A stretch of 9,656 bases of DNA from CABHOJ01 sp965649545 (GTDB lineage: Bacteria > Pseudomonadota > Gammaproteobacteria > Burkholderiales > Methylophilaceae), in the NCBI GenBank assembly GCA_965649545.1, contig CBFGLF010000067.1, positions 1 through 9,656 on the forward strand, read 5' to 3'. The notes under the pieces are model-generated. The model saw only the letters and a list, made by a program, of their open reading frames with translations, had not been told where the DNA came from and searched no databases. This document shows, piece by piece, positions 1 through 6,834 of the stretch. The translations under genes were made by a program, and so were the position numbers. The stretch's first letter is position 1. Each line of letters begins with the position of its first letter.

Positions 1-206
1 TCGACATCGGGCTGCATGAACGCGCTGAAATCCGATTCCAGGGTCAAGTCGTCGATCGCAGGTAACGCGGGCTTTTGGTCCGCACCCGGGGCGACTGATG
101 ATGACGGCGCAGGCTCGGCGAGTACAGGCCCAGCGGGCACGGGTTCAGCCAGTGGCTGTGTCTTCAGCCGCGACCAGCGCTGCAGGAATAATCCGACCTT
201 GCTCAT
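1..206 (-). CDS. DUF3306 family protein, partial (N-terminal part)
   Basis: Only the first 68 codons are in the window; the gene runs off the left edge. The start is the ATG at 206-204. The product opens with MSKVGLFLQRWSRLK, followed by a Pro/Ala/Ser-rich linker (about residues 18-48) and then LPAIDDLTLESDFSAFMQPDV. This pattern of an FLxRWSRxK head, a low-complexity linker and an LPxIDxLTxxSDFxxFMxP block is what I know from DUF3306 proteins. Those are often found near formate dehydrogenase genes together with DUF3305 and ferredoxin-like genes; their biochemical role is unknown to me. The gene starts 12 nt after the tag stop and could be co-transcribed with it. There is no good Shine-Dalgarno sequence before the ATG. 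The family call is from recalled sequence patterns and is fairly sure; any function is not. Confidence 0.72.
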   Translation of the reverse strand, partial: MSKVGLFLQRWSRLKTQPLAEPVPAGPVLAEPAPSSSVAPGADQKPALPAIDDLTLESDFSAFMQPDV

Positions 207-218
207 GGGGCTATTTTA

Positions 219-797
219 TCAAAGCTTGCGCGCATGGTCCGTCGCTAAAGCGCCGTGGCGGAAACAGGTCAGCGTATGGTCGTTGACCATGCCGACCGCC
301 TGCATCATGGCATAGCAGATGGTGGAGCCGACGAACTTGAAACCCCGGCGCTGCAGATCCTTGGACAGGCGATCGGAGATCGGCGTGGTCACCGGGATAT
401 CGCCATGGACATGCCAGTGGTTGATGATGGGGTGGCCTTCGACGAAGCCCCATAGATAGGTGTCGAAGCTGCCGAATTCCGCCTGCACTTCCAGGAAGCG
501 CTGGGCGTTGACGATGGCAGCGGCGACCTTCAGGCGGTTGCGTACGATGCCCGCGTCCGCCAGCAGGCTGGCCACCTTGGCATCGTCGTAGCTGGCCACT
601 TGCTGCGGATCGAACTGATCGAACACCTCACGATAACGCTCACGTTTCTTCAGGATGGTGTGCCAGCTCAAGCCGGCCTGTGCGCCCTCGAGGATCAGGA
701 ATTCGAACAGCCGACGCTCGTCATGCACAGGCACCCCCCATTCGCTGTCATGGTAGGCGATATCCAACGGCGTTTTGGCCCAACTGCAACGTGTCAT
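219..797 (-). CDS. tag: DNA-3-methyladenine glycosylase I (Tag)
   Basis: Base-excision repair enzyme that removes 3-methyladenine from alkylated DNA in the cytoplasm. The product is close to E. coli Tag throughout: MTRCSW at the N-terminus, AYHDSEWGVP, LEGAQAGLSW, DAGIVRNRLKV, RGFKFVGSTICYAMMQAVGMVNDH. Numbering from the ATG at 797, the expected zinc ligands are present (Cys4, His16, His174, Cys178), as are the conserved Glu37 and Trp45 of the base pocket. An in-frame ATG lies seven codons upstream at 818. I prefer 797 because MTRCSW aligns with the E. coli N-terminus (MERCGW), a weak GAG-type ribosome site precedes it, and the 818 start would sit inside the PHO box of phoB. From 797 the protein is 192 residues, against 187 in E. 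coli. It is transcribed divergently from phoB. No clear tag promoter is visible. Confidence 0.93.
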   Translation of the reverse strand: MTRCSWAKTPLDIAYHDSEWGVPVHDERRLFEFLILEGAQAGLSWHTILKKRERYREVFDQFDPQQVASYDDAKVASLLADAGIVRNRLKVAAAIVNAQRFLEVQAEFGSFDTYLWGFVEGHPIINHWHVHGDIPVTTPISDRLSKDLQRRGFKFVGSTICYAMMQAVGMVNDHTLTCFRHGALATDHARKL

Positions 798-811
798 ATT
801 TTTCTCGGTCA

Positions 812-840
812 TCGTCATAAAACTGTCATATCATCGTCAT
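812..840 (+). promoter_or_regulatory. PHO box (PhoB operator), three tandem units, upstream of phoB
   Basis: GTCAT occurs at 814, 825 and 836, exactly 11 bp apart, giving three 7-bp units (TCGTCAT 812-818, CTGTCAT 823-829, TCGTCAT 834-840) separated by the 4-bp AT-rich spacers AAAA and ATCA. The first pair, TCGTCATAAAACTGTCAT (812-829), matches the E. coli consensus CTGTCATAWAWCTGTCAY at 16 of 18 positions by eye. It ends 10 bp before a TATAGT -10 element, which is the normal geometry for a PhoB-activated promoter lacking a -35. Position in front of phoB implies autoregulation, as in E. coli. The site also overlaps the upstream alternative start of tag, so bound PhoB could affect tag expression; that part is inference. 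Confidence 0.88.
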
Positions 841-845
841 ATAGT
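840..845 (+). promoter_or_regulatory. -10 element of the phoB promoter
   Basis: TATAGT differs from TATAAT at one position. It lies 10 bp after the first PHO box pair, and no TTGACA-like -35 is present, as expected for a PhoB-dependent promoter. It overlaps the last base of the third PHO unit. The predicted transcript start is near 852, giving a leader of about 25 nt that contains the AAGGAAG ribosome site at 866-872. Confidence 0.6.
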
Positions 846-877
846 GCGCTGGAGTACAAAAGGAAAAGGAAGATACT

Positions 878-1570
878 ATGCCAGCTAATATACTCGTTGT
901 AGAAGACGAACCCGCCATTCAGGAACTGCTTGCGCTGAACCTGACGCAAGCCGGCCATAACGCCATCCGCGCACTCAGCGTGGAACAGGCCCAGAAACTC
1001 ATCCGCGAAGCCCTGCCCGACCTCATCATCCTCGACTGGATGCTGCCCGGCATGAGCGGCATCGAATTCGCCCGCAAACTGAAATCCGACGAACTGACCA
1101 AGACCATCCCCATCATCATGCTCACAGCACGCGGGGAAGAGGTCGACAAGGTACGCGGTCTCGAAGTCGGTGCCGACGACTACGTCACCAAGCCGTTCAG
1201 CCCGCGTGAACTCAATGCGCGCATCAAGGCGGTCTTGCGTCGCCGTGCGCCGCAGATGACCGACGATCCGATCGAGGTCAGCGGCCTGCGGCTCGACCCC
1301 ATGACGCACCGGGTCTCCGGCAACGGCACCACGCTCGACCTCGGGCCGACCGAGTTCCGCCTGCTGCATTACCTCATGTCCAACCCCGAGCGCGTCCATT
1401 CGCGTAGCCAGGTACTGGATCGCGTCTGGGGCGATCGCGTGTTCGTCGAGGACCGTACCGTAGACGTGCACATCCGCCGCCTGCGTCGCGCGTTGTCCGA
1501 GTCCGGCCATGAAGAGTTGATCCAGACCGTACGTGGCGTCGGTTATCGCTTCAGTGCCCTAGCTTCGTAA
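878..1570 (+). CDS. phoB: Phosphate regulon response regulator PhoB
   Basis: OmpR/PhoB-type response regulator that, when phosphorylated by PhoR under phosphate limitation, binds PHO boxes and activates the phosphate-starvation genes. Receiver domain about residues 3-120: acidic pocket Glu9/Asp10, phospho-acceptor Asp53 in LDWMLPG, switch Thr83 in MLTARGEE, and Lys105 in TKPFSPREL, all at the E. coli PhoB positions. The winged-helix DNA-binding domain covers about 130-228 and includes GPTEFRLLHYLM, VWGDRVFVEDRTVDVHIRRLR and TVRGVGYRFS. Length is 230 against 229 in E. coli. The ATG at 878 follows an AAGGAAG ribosome site. A PHO box and -10 lie directly upstream, so autoregulation is likely. 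phoR follows 48 bp downstream. The family identity is very secure. Confidence 0.97.
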   Translation: MPANILVVEDEPAIQELLALNLTQAGHNAIRALSVEQAQKLIREALPDLIILDWMLPGMSGIEFARKLKSDELTKTIPIIMLTARGEEVDKVRGLEVGADDYVTKPFSPRELNARIKAVLRRRAPQMTDDPIEVSGLRLDPMTHRVSGNGTTLDLGPTEFRLLHYLMSNPERVHSRSQVLDRVWGDRVFVEDRTVDVHIRRLRRALSESGHEELIQTVRGVGYRFSALAS

Positions 1571-1618
1571 AGCGCTGTGCCTCATAATAAGCACGCCGTA
1601 AATTAGGGAAGACACTGC

Positions 1619-2935
1619 GTGCAGGATATTCGTTGGCGAGCGTTCTGGCTCGGATCAAGTGCTGTATTCATCTGCCTCATCGTCTGGGCCTTCACCGACG
1701 CGCTCACCGCGCTTGTCCTGTTCACGGTCGCCGTCACTGTCTACCTGCTGACCCACCTCTACTGGCTGCATCAGCTGCTGGTATGGTTCAAGAAACCGGA
1801 TCTGTCCACCATGCCCCTGGGCGGAGGCATCTGGGAAGACGTGTTCGCCGCCATCTACCATGAGCAACGGCGGCATAGCCGCAGCCAGACACAGCTCAGT
1901 TCCGCGCTGGATCGTTTCCGTCACGCCGCGAGCGCCCTGCCTGACGGCGTGGTGTTGCTCAACGGCAACGACCAGATCGAATGGTGCAACCCGCCCGCCG
2001 AAATGAAGCTCGGCCTGTCCATGAAACAGGATGCCGGCCAGCCCATCGTCTACCTCGTCCGCCATACCGAATTCATCAAGTACCTGCAGGACCAGGATTT
2101 CTCGGAGCCGATCAAGCTCAAGTCCTGGCGCAACCCGGAAGTCACGCTAGAGATCCAGCTCGTCCCCTTTGGTGCCAACCAGAAACTGCTGATCTGCCGC
2201 GATATCACCCAGATCGAGAAGGTCGAGACCATGCGACGCGACTTCATCGCCAACGTGTCCCACGAATTGCGCACACCCTTGACCGTGGTCGGCGGCTTCC
2301 TCGAGACCCTCAACGATATCGACGGCGCGGTACCCGAGAATACCCGTACCTACTTCAACATGATGCAGGAGCAGACCGCGCGCATGCGCAGCCTGATCGA
2401 GGACCTGCTGACGCTGTCGCAGCTGGAGAACAGCCAGTCGGTGCCGCAAGACAGCGAAATCGATGTGGGTAATCTACTGAACATGGTGCTTAACGATGCC
2501 CAAGGCCTGAGCCGCGGTCGCCATCAGCTCAAGCTGGAAGCCGACCCCAATCTCAACCTGACCGGTGCTTCGGAGGAATTGCACAGCGCTTTCGGCAACC
2601 TGGTCAGCAATGCCATCCGCTACACCCCCGAAGGCGGCGACATCCTCATCCGCTGGGAGCAGCGCGGGCAGGAAGCCGTCTTCAGCGTGACCGATTCCGG
2701 CATCGGCATCGAGCAACAGCATATCGACCGCCTGACCGAACGCTTCTATCGCGTCGACCGCAGCCGCTCGCGCGAGACCGGCGGCACCGGCCTCGGCCTC
2801 TCCATCGTCAAGCACATCCTCACCCGCCATCAGGCGAGGCTGGAGATCGAGAGCCTGCCGGGCAAAGGCAGCACCTTCCGCGTGGTCTTCCCCCGCACGC
2901 GCATCCTCCTCAAGCAGAGCGCACTCTTCAAATAA
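1619..2935 (+). CDS. phoR: Phosphate regulon sensor histidine kinase PhoR
   Basis: Inner-membrane sensor kinase/phosphatase partner of PhoB. In the known system it reads phosphate status through PstSCAB-PhoU, none of which is in this window. Two adjacent hydrophobic segments (about residues 9-26 and 28-49) with almost no periplasmic loop, as in E. coli PhoR, then a basic linker and a PAS domain (about 95-200). HisKA carries the phospho-accepting His215 in NVSHELRTPLTV. The ATPase domain has the N box NLVSNAIRYTPEGG (327-340), G1 DSGIGI (359-364), the RFYRVDRSRSRETGG F box and G2 TGLGLSIVKH. Length is 438 against 431 in E. coli. The start is GTG at 1619, preceded by AGGGAAGA at 1605-1612. It lies 48 bp after phoB and is almost certainly in its operon. 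No convincing terminator follows. Confidence 0.96.
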   Translation: MQDIRWRAFWLGSSAVFICLIVWAFTDALTALVLFTVAVTVYLLTHLYWLHQLLVWFKKPDLSTMPLGGGIWEDVFAAIYHEQRRHSRSQTQLSSALDRFRHAASALPDGVVLLNGNDQIEWCNPPAEMKLGLSMKQDAGQPIVYLVRHTEFIKYLQDQDFSEPIKLKSWRNPEVTLEIQLVPFGANQKLLICRDITQIEKVETMRRDFIANVSHELRTPLTVVGGFLETLNDIDGAVPENTRTYFNMMQEQTARMRSLIEDLLTLSQLENSQSVPQDSEIDVGNLLNMVLNDAQGLSRGRHQLKLEADPNLNLTGASEELHSAFGNLVSNAIRYTPEGGDILIRWEQRGQEAVFSVTDSGIGIEQQHIDRLTERFYRVDRSRSRETGGTGLGLSIVKHILTRHQARLEIESLPGKGSTFRVVFPRTRILLKQSALFK

Positions 2936-3171
2936 TCTCCCGCCATTCCACGACCACTGCGCCAGCGTTGTCGCTGCAGGGCAAAGATGGAATAATGGCT
3001 TCGCTATAAGTGGTTTTGGTTTGACTGTTCGATCGTTTCAGATTCGCAAGTAAATAAGAAGGAACCGAACGGCGTCGGCTGAACAAGCTGCCACCAAGCT
3101 TTACCGCAATAACGTCACAACGATAAGCAACGCCACGGTTCCCATTCACTTTTGAGATAAGGGAGAAGTCG
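2936..3171 (+). other. Intergenic region phoR-hppA
   Basis: This 236-bp gap is AT-richer than its flanks. I see no convincing gene in it. It holds a small hairpin (CAGCG 2963-2967 with CGCTG 2972-2976) without a T tract, so not a clear phoR terminator. An isolated TTGACT (3021-3026) and TATAAG (3005-3010) are present, but neither has a well-spaced partner. No PHO box repeat was found. The hppA ribosome site AAGGGAGA (3159-3166) closes the gap. A promoter for hppA is expected here but I cannot place it. Confidence 0.6.
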
Positions 3172-5199
3172 ATGTCTGCTGGACTGATGTTAGCAATAGG
3201 AAGTGCCATCCTCGCCGTGCTCTACGGCGCAATCATGACCAAATGGATCCTGTCCCTGCCTGCCGGTAACGCCCGCATGCAGGAGATCGCCAGTGCCATT
3301 CAACAAGGGGCCGCCGCTTACCTGGCCCGGCAATACAAAACCATCACCATCGTCGGCGTCGTATTGGCGATCCTCATCGGCTACTTCCTGGGCGTCACTA
3401 CCGCCATCGGTTTCGCCATCGGCGCCATTCTCTCCGGCGCTTGCGGCTTCATCGGCATGAACGTCTCGGTGAGAGCCAACGTCCGCACTGCGCAAGCAGC
3501 GACCCAAGGCATCGCCCCGGCGCTGGATGTCGCGTTCAAGGGCGGCGCCATCACCGGCATGCTGGTCGTCGGCCTCGGCCTGCTGGGCGTCACCGGCTTC
3601 TATATCTATCTGGGTGGCGCAGCAGCGCAGGACCTCAATCCGCTGATCGGTCTCGCCTTCGGTTCTTCGCTGATCTCGATCTTCGCTCGTCTGGGTGGCG
3701 GCATCTTCACCAAAGGCGCCGATGTGGGCGCTGACCTGGTCGGCAAGGTCGAAGCCGGTATCCCCGAGGATGACCCGCGCAACCCGGCAGTGATCGCCGA
3801 CAACGTCGGTGACAACGTGGGTGACTGCGCAGGCATGGCGGCCGACCTGTTCGAGACCTATGCTGTGACCATCATCGCCACCATGGTGCTCGGCGGCTTG
3901 ATGCTGGCCGACGCAGGTGCCAACGGCGTCCTGTACCCGTTGATGCTGGGTGCGGTCTCCATCGTCGCCTCCATCATCGGTTGTTTCTTCGTCAAGGCCA
4001 AGCCGACCATGAAGAATGTGATGCCCGCTTTGTACAAGGGTTTGGCTGTCGCTGGGGTACTCTCCTTGATCGCCTTCTATTTCGTCACCGGCTATCTGTT
4101 CCCTGACGGCGTCACTACCGGCGAGCTGCAGATCAGCAAGAACGCGCTGTTCGGCGCCTGTGCCGTCGGCCTGGTACTGACCGCCGCACTGGTCTGGATC
4201 ACCGAGTACTACACCGGGACCGACTATGCGCCGGTGAAACACGTGGCCCAGGCCTCCACCACCGGGCATGCCACCAACATCATCGCCGGCATCGGCATCT
4301 CGATGAAATCCACCGCATGGCCAGTCATCTCGGTCTGTATCGCCATCTTCGCTTCGTATGAACTGGCTGGTTTGTATGGTGTGGCCATCGCCGCCACATC
4401 GATGCTGAGCATGGCGGGGATCGTGGTGGCACTCGACGCCTACGGCCCGATCACGGATAACGCCGGCGGTATCGCCGAGATGGCGGATCTGCCAAGCAGC
4501 GTCCGTGACGTGACAGATCCGCTGGACGCGGTCGGCAATACCACCAAGGCCGTCACCAAAGGCTACGCCATCGGCTCCGCAGGCCTGGCCGCACTGGTGT
4601 TGTTCGCCGATTACACCCACAAGCTGCAAGATGCCGGCATCGACGTCAAATTCGACCTGAGCGACCCCATGGTCATCATCGGCCTCTTCATCGGTGGCCT
4701 CATCCCCTTCCTGTTCGCCGCCATGGCGATGGAAGCGGTCGGTCGCGCCGCCGGTGCGGTGGTCGAGGAAGTACGCCGCCAGTTCCGCGACATCAAGGGC
4801 ATCATGGAAGGTACGGGCAAGCCTGAGTACGGCAAGGCCGTCGACATGCTGACCACGGCCGCCATCAAGGAAATGATGGTGCCTTCGCTACTGCCGGTCG
4901 CGGTACCGATCGTGGTCGGCCTGGCACTGGGCCCGGTCGCCCTCGGCGGCCTGCTGATGGGGACCATCGTCACTGGCCTCTTCGTCGCCATCTCCATGTG
5001 TACGGGCGGCGGTGCCTGGGATAACGCCAAGAAGTACATCGAAGACGGCAACCACGGCGGTAAGGGCTCCGAGGCCCACAAGGCTGCAGTCACCGGCGAT
5101 ACGGTCGGCGACCCCTACAAGGACACGGCCGGCCCGGCTGTGAACCCGCTGATCAAGATCATCAACATCGTCGCACTCTTGATCGTACCGTTGCTGTAA
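3172..5199 (+). CDS. hppA: K+-independent membrane-bound proton-translocating pyrophosphatase
   Basis: Integral membrane pump that couples hydrolysis of pyrophosphate to proton export across the inner membrane. The product has 675 residues and consists mostly of hydrophobic helices. The substrate signature DVGADLVGKVE (184-194) is intact, followed by GIPEDDPRNPAVIADNVGDNVGDCAGMAADLFE, with further conserved blocks DAYGPITDNAGGIAEM, GGAWDNAKKYIEDG and GDTVGDPYKDTAGPAVNPLIKI near the C-terminus. The cation determinant reads GNTTKAVTKG with Lys459 and Thr462. K+-dependent enzymes have Ala at the first of these positions, so this should be the K+-independent, proton-pumping class. Start ATG 3172 has a good ribosome site (AAGGGAGA). 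It lies 236 bp after phoR, so probably has its own promoter, and ends at a strong terminator shared with the convergent soluble pyrophosphatase gene. Confidence 0.96.
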   Translation: MSAGLMLAIGSAILAVLYGAIMTKWILSLPAGNARMQEIASAIQQGAAAYLARQYKTITIVGVVLAILIGYFLGVTTAIGFAIGAILSGACGFIGMNVSVRANVRTAQAATQGIAPALDVAFKGGAITGMLVVGLGLLGVTGFYIYLGGAAAQDLNPLIGLAFGSSLISIFARLGGGIFTKGADVGADLVGKVEAGIPEDDPRNPAVIADNVGDNVGDCAGMAADLFETYAVTIIATMVLGGLMLADAGANGVLYPLMLGAVSIVASIIGCFFVKAKPTMKNVMPALYKGLAVAGVLSLIAFYFVTGYLFPDGVTTGELQISKNALFGACAVGLVLTAALVWITEYYTGTDYAPVKHVAQASTTGHATNIIAGIGISMKSTAWPVISVCIAIFASYELAGLYGVAIAATSMLSMAGIVVALDAYGPITDNAGGIAEMADLPSSVRDVTDPLDAVGNTTKAVTKGYAIGSAGLAALVLFADYTHKLQDAGIDVKFDLSDPMVIIGLFIGGLIPFLFAAMAMEAVGRAAGAVVEEVRRQFRDIKGIMEGTGKPEYGKAVDMLTTAAIKEMMVPSLLPVAVPIVVGLALGPVALGGLLMGTIVTGLFVAISMCTGGGAWDNAKKYIEDGNHGGKGSEAHKAAVTGDTVGDPYKDTAGPAVNPLIKIINIVALLIVPLL

Positions 5200-5214
5200 C
5201 CGGCGACAAGCCAT

Positions 5215-5245
5215 AAAAAAGGCGACCCATCGGTCGCCTTTTTTT
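5215..5245. terminator. Bidirectional Rho-independent terminator between hppA and ppa
   Basis: Perfect 7-bp GC-rich stem GGCGACC (5221-5227) / GGTCGCC (5232-5238) with a CATC loop. Seven T follow on the plus strand (5239-5245), and six A precede the stem (5215-5220), which form a T tract on the minus strand and extend the pairing. It lies 16 bp after the hppA stop and 46 bp beyond the ppa stop, so it should end both convergent transcripts. Confidence 0.93.
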
Positions 5246-5290
5246 ATCCCTTTACTACTCAAGCTTCGGGAATGATGACTACAAGCACGC

Positions 5291-5839
5291 TTAGAACGCT
5301 GGCTTGGTCTCTGCGCTTTCGTAACGTTCCACGCCTTCCAGGATCTCCTTGCGCGCGGCATCGATATCGCCCCAGCCGTTGATCTTGACCCACTTGCCCT
5401 TGTCCAGGTCCTTATAGTGCTCGAAGAAATGCGCGATCATGTTGAGGCGCCATTCGGAGACGTCCTTGTAGCTCTGGAACTTGCCGTAGAGGCCGCAGAC
5501 CTTGGGGACCGGCACGGCCAGCACCTTGGCATCGAGACCGGCTTCGTCTTCCATCAACAGGACGCCCAGCGGACGGCAACGGACGACGACACCCGGCAAC
5601 AAAGGCACTGGCGTCAGCACCAGCACATCGACCGGATCGCCATCATCGGACAGAGTGTGCGGGATATACCCGTAGTTGGTCGGGTATTGCATGGAGGTTC
5701 CCATGAAGCGATCGACGAAGATCGCGCCACTGTCCTTGTCCACTTCATACTTGACCGGATCGCCTTGCATGGGGATCTCGATGATGACGTTGAAATCGTC
5801 GGGGAGCGCGTTGCCGGAAGGCACCTGATTAAGCGACAT
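5291..5839 (-). CDS. ppa: Soluble inorganic pyrophosphatase, family I
   Basis: Cytoplasmic Mg2+-dependent enzyme that hydrolyses pyrophosphate to phosphate, pulling biosynthetic reactions forward. The product is 182 residues (E. coli Ppa is 176) and aligns from the first residues: MSLNQVPSGNALPDD, IEIP, PVKYEVDKDSGAIFVDRF, YPTNYGYIPHTL. Active-site residues are all present one position later than in E. coli: Lys30, Glu32, Arg44, Tyr56, Asp66, Asp68 and Asp71 in DDGDPVDVL, Asp98, Asp103, Lys105, Tyr142 and Lys143. The C-terminal tail ESAETKPAF is a little longer than usual. The ATG has an AGGAA ribosome site about 10 nt upstream and a TATAAT -10 beyond that, so it can be transcribed separately from the carbonic anhydrase gene 85 bp upstream. 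It converges on hppA. Confidence 0.97.
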   Translation of the reverse strand: MSLNQVPSGNALPDDFNVIIEIPMQGDPVKYEVDKDSGAIFVDRFMGTSMQYPTNYGYIPHTLSDDGDPVDVLVLTPVPLLPGVVVRCRPLGVLLMEDEAGLDAKVLAVPVPKVCGLYGKFQSYKDVSEWRLNMIAHFFEHYKDLDKGKWVKINGWGDIDAARKEILEGVERYESAETKPAF

Positions 5840-5865
5840 AAAGCATGTTTCCTGAAAAATTCGAC

Positions 5866-5871
5866 ATTATA
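5866..5871 (-). promoter_or_regulatory. Probable -10 element of a ppa promoter
   Basis: A perfect TATAAT reads on the minus strand in the 85-bp gap between the carbonic anhydrase gene and ppa. The predicted transcript start is near 5859, about 20 nt before the ppa ATG, with the AGGAA ribosome site (5849-5853) inside the leader. The -35 region at the right distance (a TGGGTT-like hexamer) is poor, so promoter strength is uncertain. Confidence 0.45.
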
Positions 5872-5924
5872 AGTCAAGCGACGGGGCAAACCCACCGCCG
5901 CGTTAGCCCCTTAGGATCAATGCG

Positions 5925-6560
5925 CTAGACCAAGGGCGAGAACTTGAGCTTGTTCTGGTCGTATTCGCGCATCTCGCCGCTGACGATATCGAAATACCAG
6001 CCGTGCAGCTTCAGCTTGCCTTGCTCGACGCGCTCGTGGATCCAGGGGAAGGTCTTGAGGTTCTCGAGCGAGACGATGATACCGCCCATCTCGCACTCGC
6101 ATAGCTGCTCATCCTTGCTGGCTTCCGGAAAATCGGCCCTGACGCGGTCAGCCGCGCGCTTGGCCATATTGACCCAGGGCTTGATGAACTCGCCGTCCAG
6201 CCCTTCCGGGATTCCCTCGAACAGGGCCTTGATGCCGCCGCACTGGCGGTGGCCGAGGACGATGATGTGCTGCACTTGCAGCGCACGTACGGCGAACTCC
6301 AGCGCAGCGCTGACGCCGTGGTATCCGCCGCCGGTCTCATAGGGCGGCACCAGGTTGGCGACATTCCGCACGACGAACAGGTCGCCCGGCTTGCAGTCCA
6401 TGACCAACGCCGGATCCACACGGGAATCGGAACAAGCGATGACCAGCGTGCTGGGGCTCTGGCCCTGGCTCAGCTCGGCGAACAGTTCATCTTTCGCGGC
6501 CGTGAAGTAGTTGGTATGGAACCGGCGATAGCCGTTGATCAGTTTGTCAAATTCGCTCAT
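5925..6560 (-). CDS. can: Beta-class carbonic anhydrase
   Basis: Zinc enzyme interconverting CO2 and bicarbonate in the cytoplasm. The product is 211 residues with the beta-class zinc ligands Cys43 (in ACSDSRVDP), His104 and Cys107 (in VLGHRQCGG), and the Asp45/Arg47 dyad. Other family blocks are PGDLFVVRNVANLVPPY, GVSAALEFAVRAL and LHGWYFDIVSGEMREYD. It resembles the CynT/plant-type branch more than E. coli Can (YadF), so the symbol is used in the general sense. No cyanase gene is nearby. The ATG at 6560 lies inside the end of the DUF1232 gene (14-bp overlap), with a GAGAG ribosome site upstream, suggesting translational coupling. In an autotroph it could supply CO2 for fixation or bicarbonate for biosynthesis such as purine carboxylation; that link is inference. 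Confidence 0.95.
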   Translation of the reverse strand: MSEFDKLINGYRRFHTNYFTAAKDELFAELSQGQSPSTLVIACSDSRVDPALVMDCKPGDLFVVRNVANLVPPYETGGGYHGVSAALEFAVRALQVQHIIVLGHRQCGGIKALFEGIPEGLDGEFIKPWVNMAKRAADRVRADFPEASKDEQLCECEMGGIIVSLENLKTFPWIHERVEQGKLKLHGWYFDIVSGEMREYDQNKLKFSPLV

Positions 6561-6834
6561 GTTTCTCTCTCATTGTCTGTTTCCGACACTCGGTGACGAC
6601 CTCTTTGGGGATCATCCGCAATGCCAGATAAACCAGCCCTGGCACGATCAGCGCGTCGTCCAGTTGACCCAGTACCGGGATGAAATCCGGGATCAGGTCG
6701 AATGGCAGCAACACATAACCGATCGCCAACCAGAGCAAAAATTTGGCCATGCGCGGCGTACGTGCATGGCGCAACACCAACTGGTAAACCGCCAGCTCTT
6801 GCTTGAGCTGGCGTGCGAGTGCTTTCAGTTTCAG
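6547..6834 (-). CDS. Small DUF1232 (YkvA-like) membrane protein, non-canonical start
   Basis: Short protein with one DUF1232 core: AKFLLWLAIGYVLLPFDLIPDFIPVLGQLDDALIVP, then YLALRMIPKEVVTECRKQ. Two hydrophobic segments flank the hallmark PFDLIPDFIPVLGxLDD; function is unknown, probably a membrane protein. The first ordinary start in frame is TTG at 6780, but the frame is open back to 6861. The 18 codons before that TTG encode KLKALARQLKQELAVYQ, the basic amphipathic head that precedes the core in relatives I recall. I therefore extend the gene to a CTG at 6834-6832, which overlaps the purC TGA as CTGA, like an ATGA junction. An ATT at 6840 is an alternative, and no ATG or GTG is available between 6861 and 6780. 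The extended product has 95 residues, the TTG version 77. Its 3' end overlaps the carbonic anhydrase start by 14 bp. Confidence 0.8.
   Translation of the reverse strand: MKLKALARQLKQELAVYQLVLRHARTPRMAKFLLWLAIGYVLLPFDLIPDFIPVLGQLDDALIVPGLVYLALRMIPKEVVTECRKQTMREKHERI
6790..6813 (-). repeat. Perfect 9-bp inverted repeat (hairpin) just after purC
   Basis: CGCCAGCTC (6790-6798) and GAGCTGGCG (6805-6813) are exact reverse complements around a 6-nt loop. On the minus strand it lies 17 nt beyond the purC stop. No T tract follows (GTTTACC), so it is not a standard terminator. It falls in codons of the proposed N-terminal part of the DUF1232 gene and ends about 9 nt before the TTG at 6780, so in RNA it could affect translation, processing or read-through. 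Confidence 0.6.

Noticed and set aside
815..1510. Minus-strand open frame of 231 codons covering phoB
   Set aside because: It lies opposite the highly conserved PhoB coding region, has no recognisable domain and no ribosome site, and would include the phoB promoter. It is a shadow frame.
2943..2999. Imperfect inverted repeat (CCATTCCA ... TGGAATAATGG) and a 5-bp hairpin after phoR
   Set aside because: The arms need an internal bulge, the loop is long, and there is no T tract, so I do not call a terminator.
2928..3209. Minus-strand open frame of 93 codons in the phoR-hppA gap
   Set aside because: It overlaps both flanking genes, has no recognisable motif and no supporting ribosome site, so I treat the gap as non-coding.
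3190..4629. Long open frame (about 479 codons) on the minus strand across hppA
   Set aside because: It is antisense to a clearly conserved membrane pyrophosphatase. Its translation is a Asp/Gly/His-rich string with no family motif, as expected when the other strand has strong third-position GC bias.
5883..5910. GGGGC/GCCCC pairing between the carbonic anhydrase gene and ppa
   Set aside because: Only 5 bp of stem with an 18-nt loop and no T tract; too weak for a terminator.
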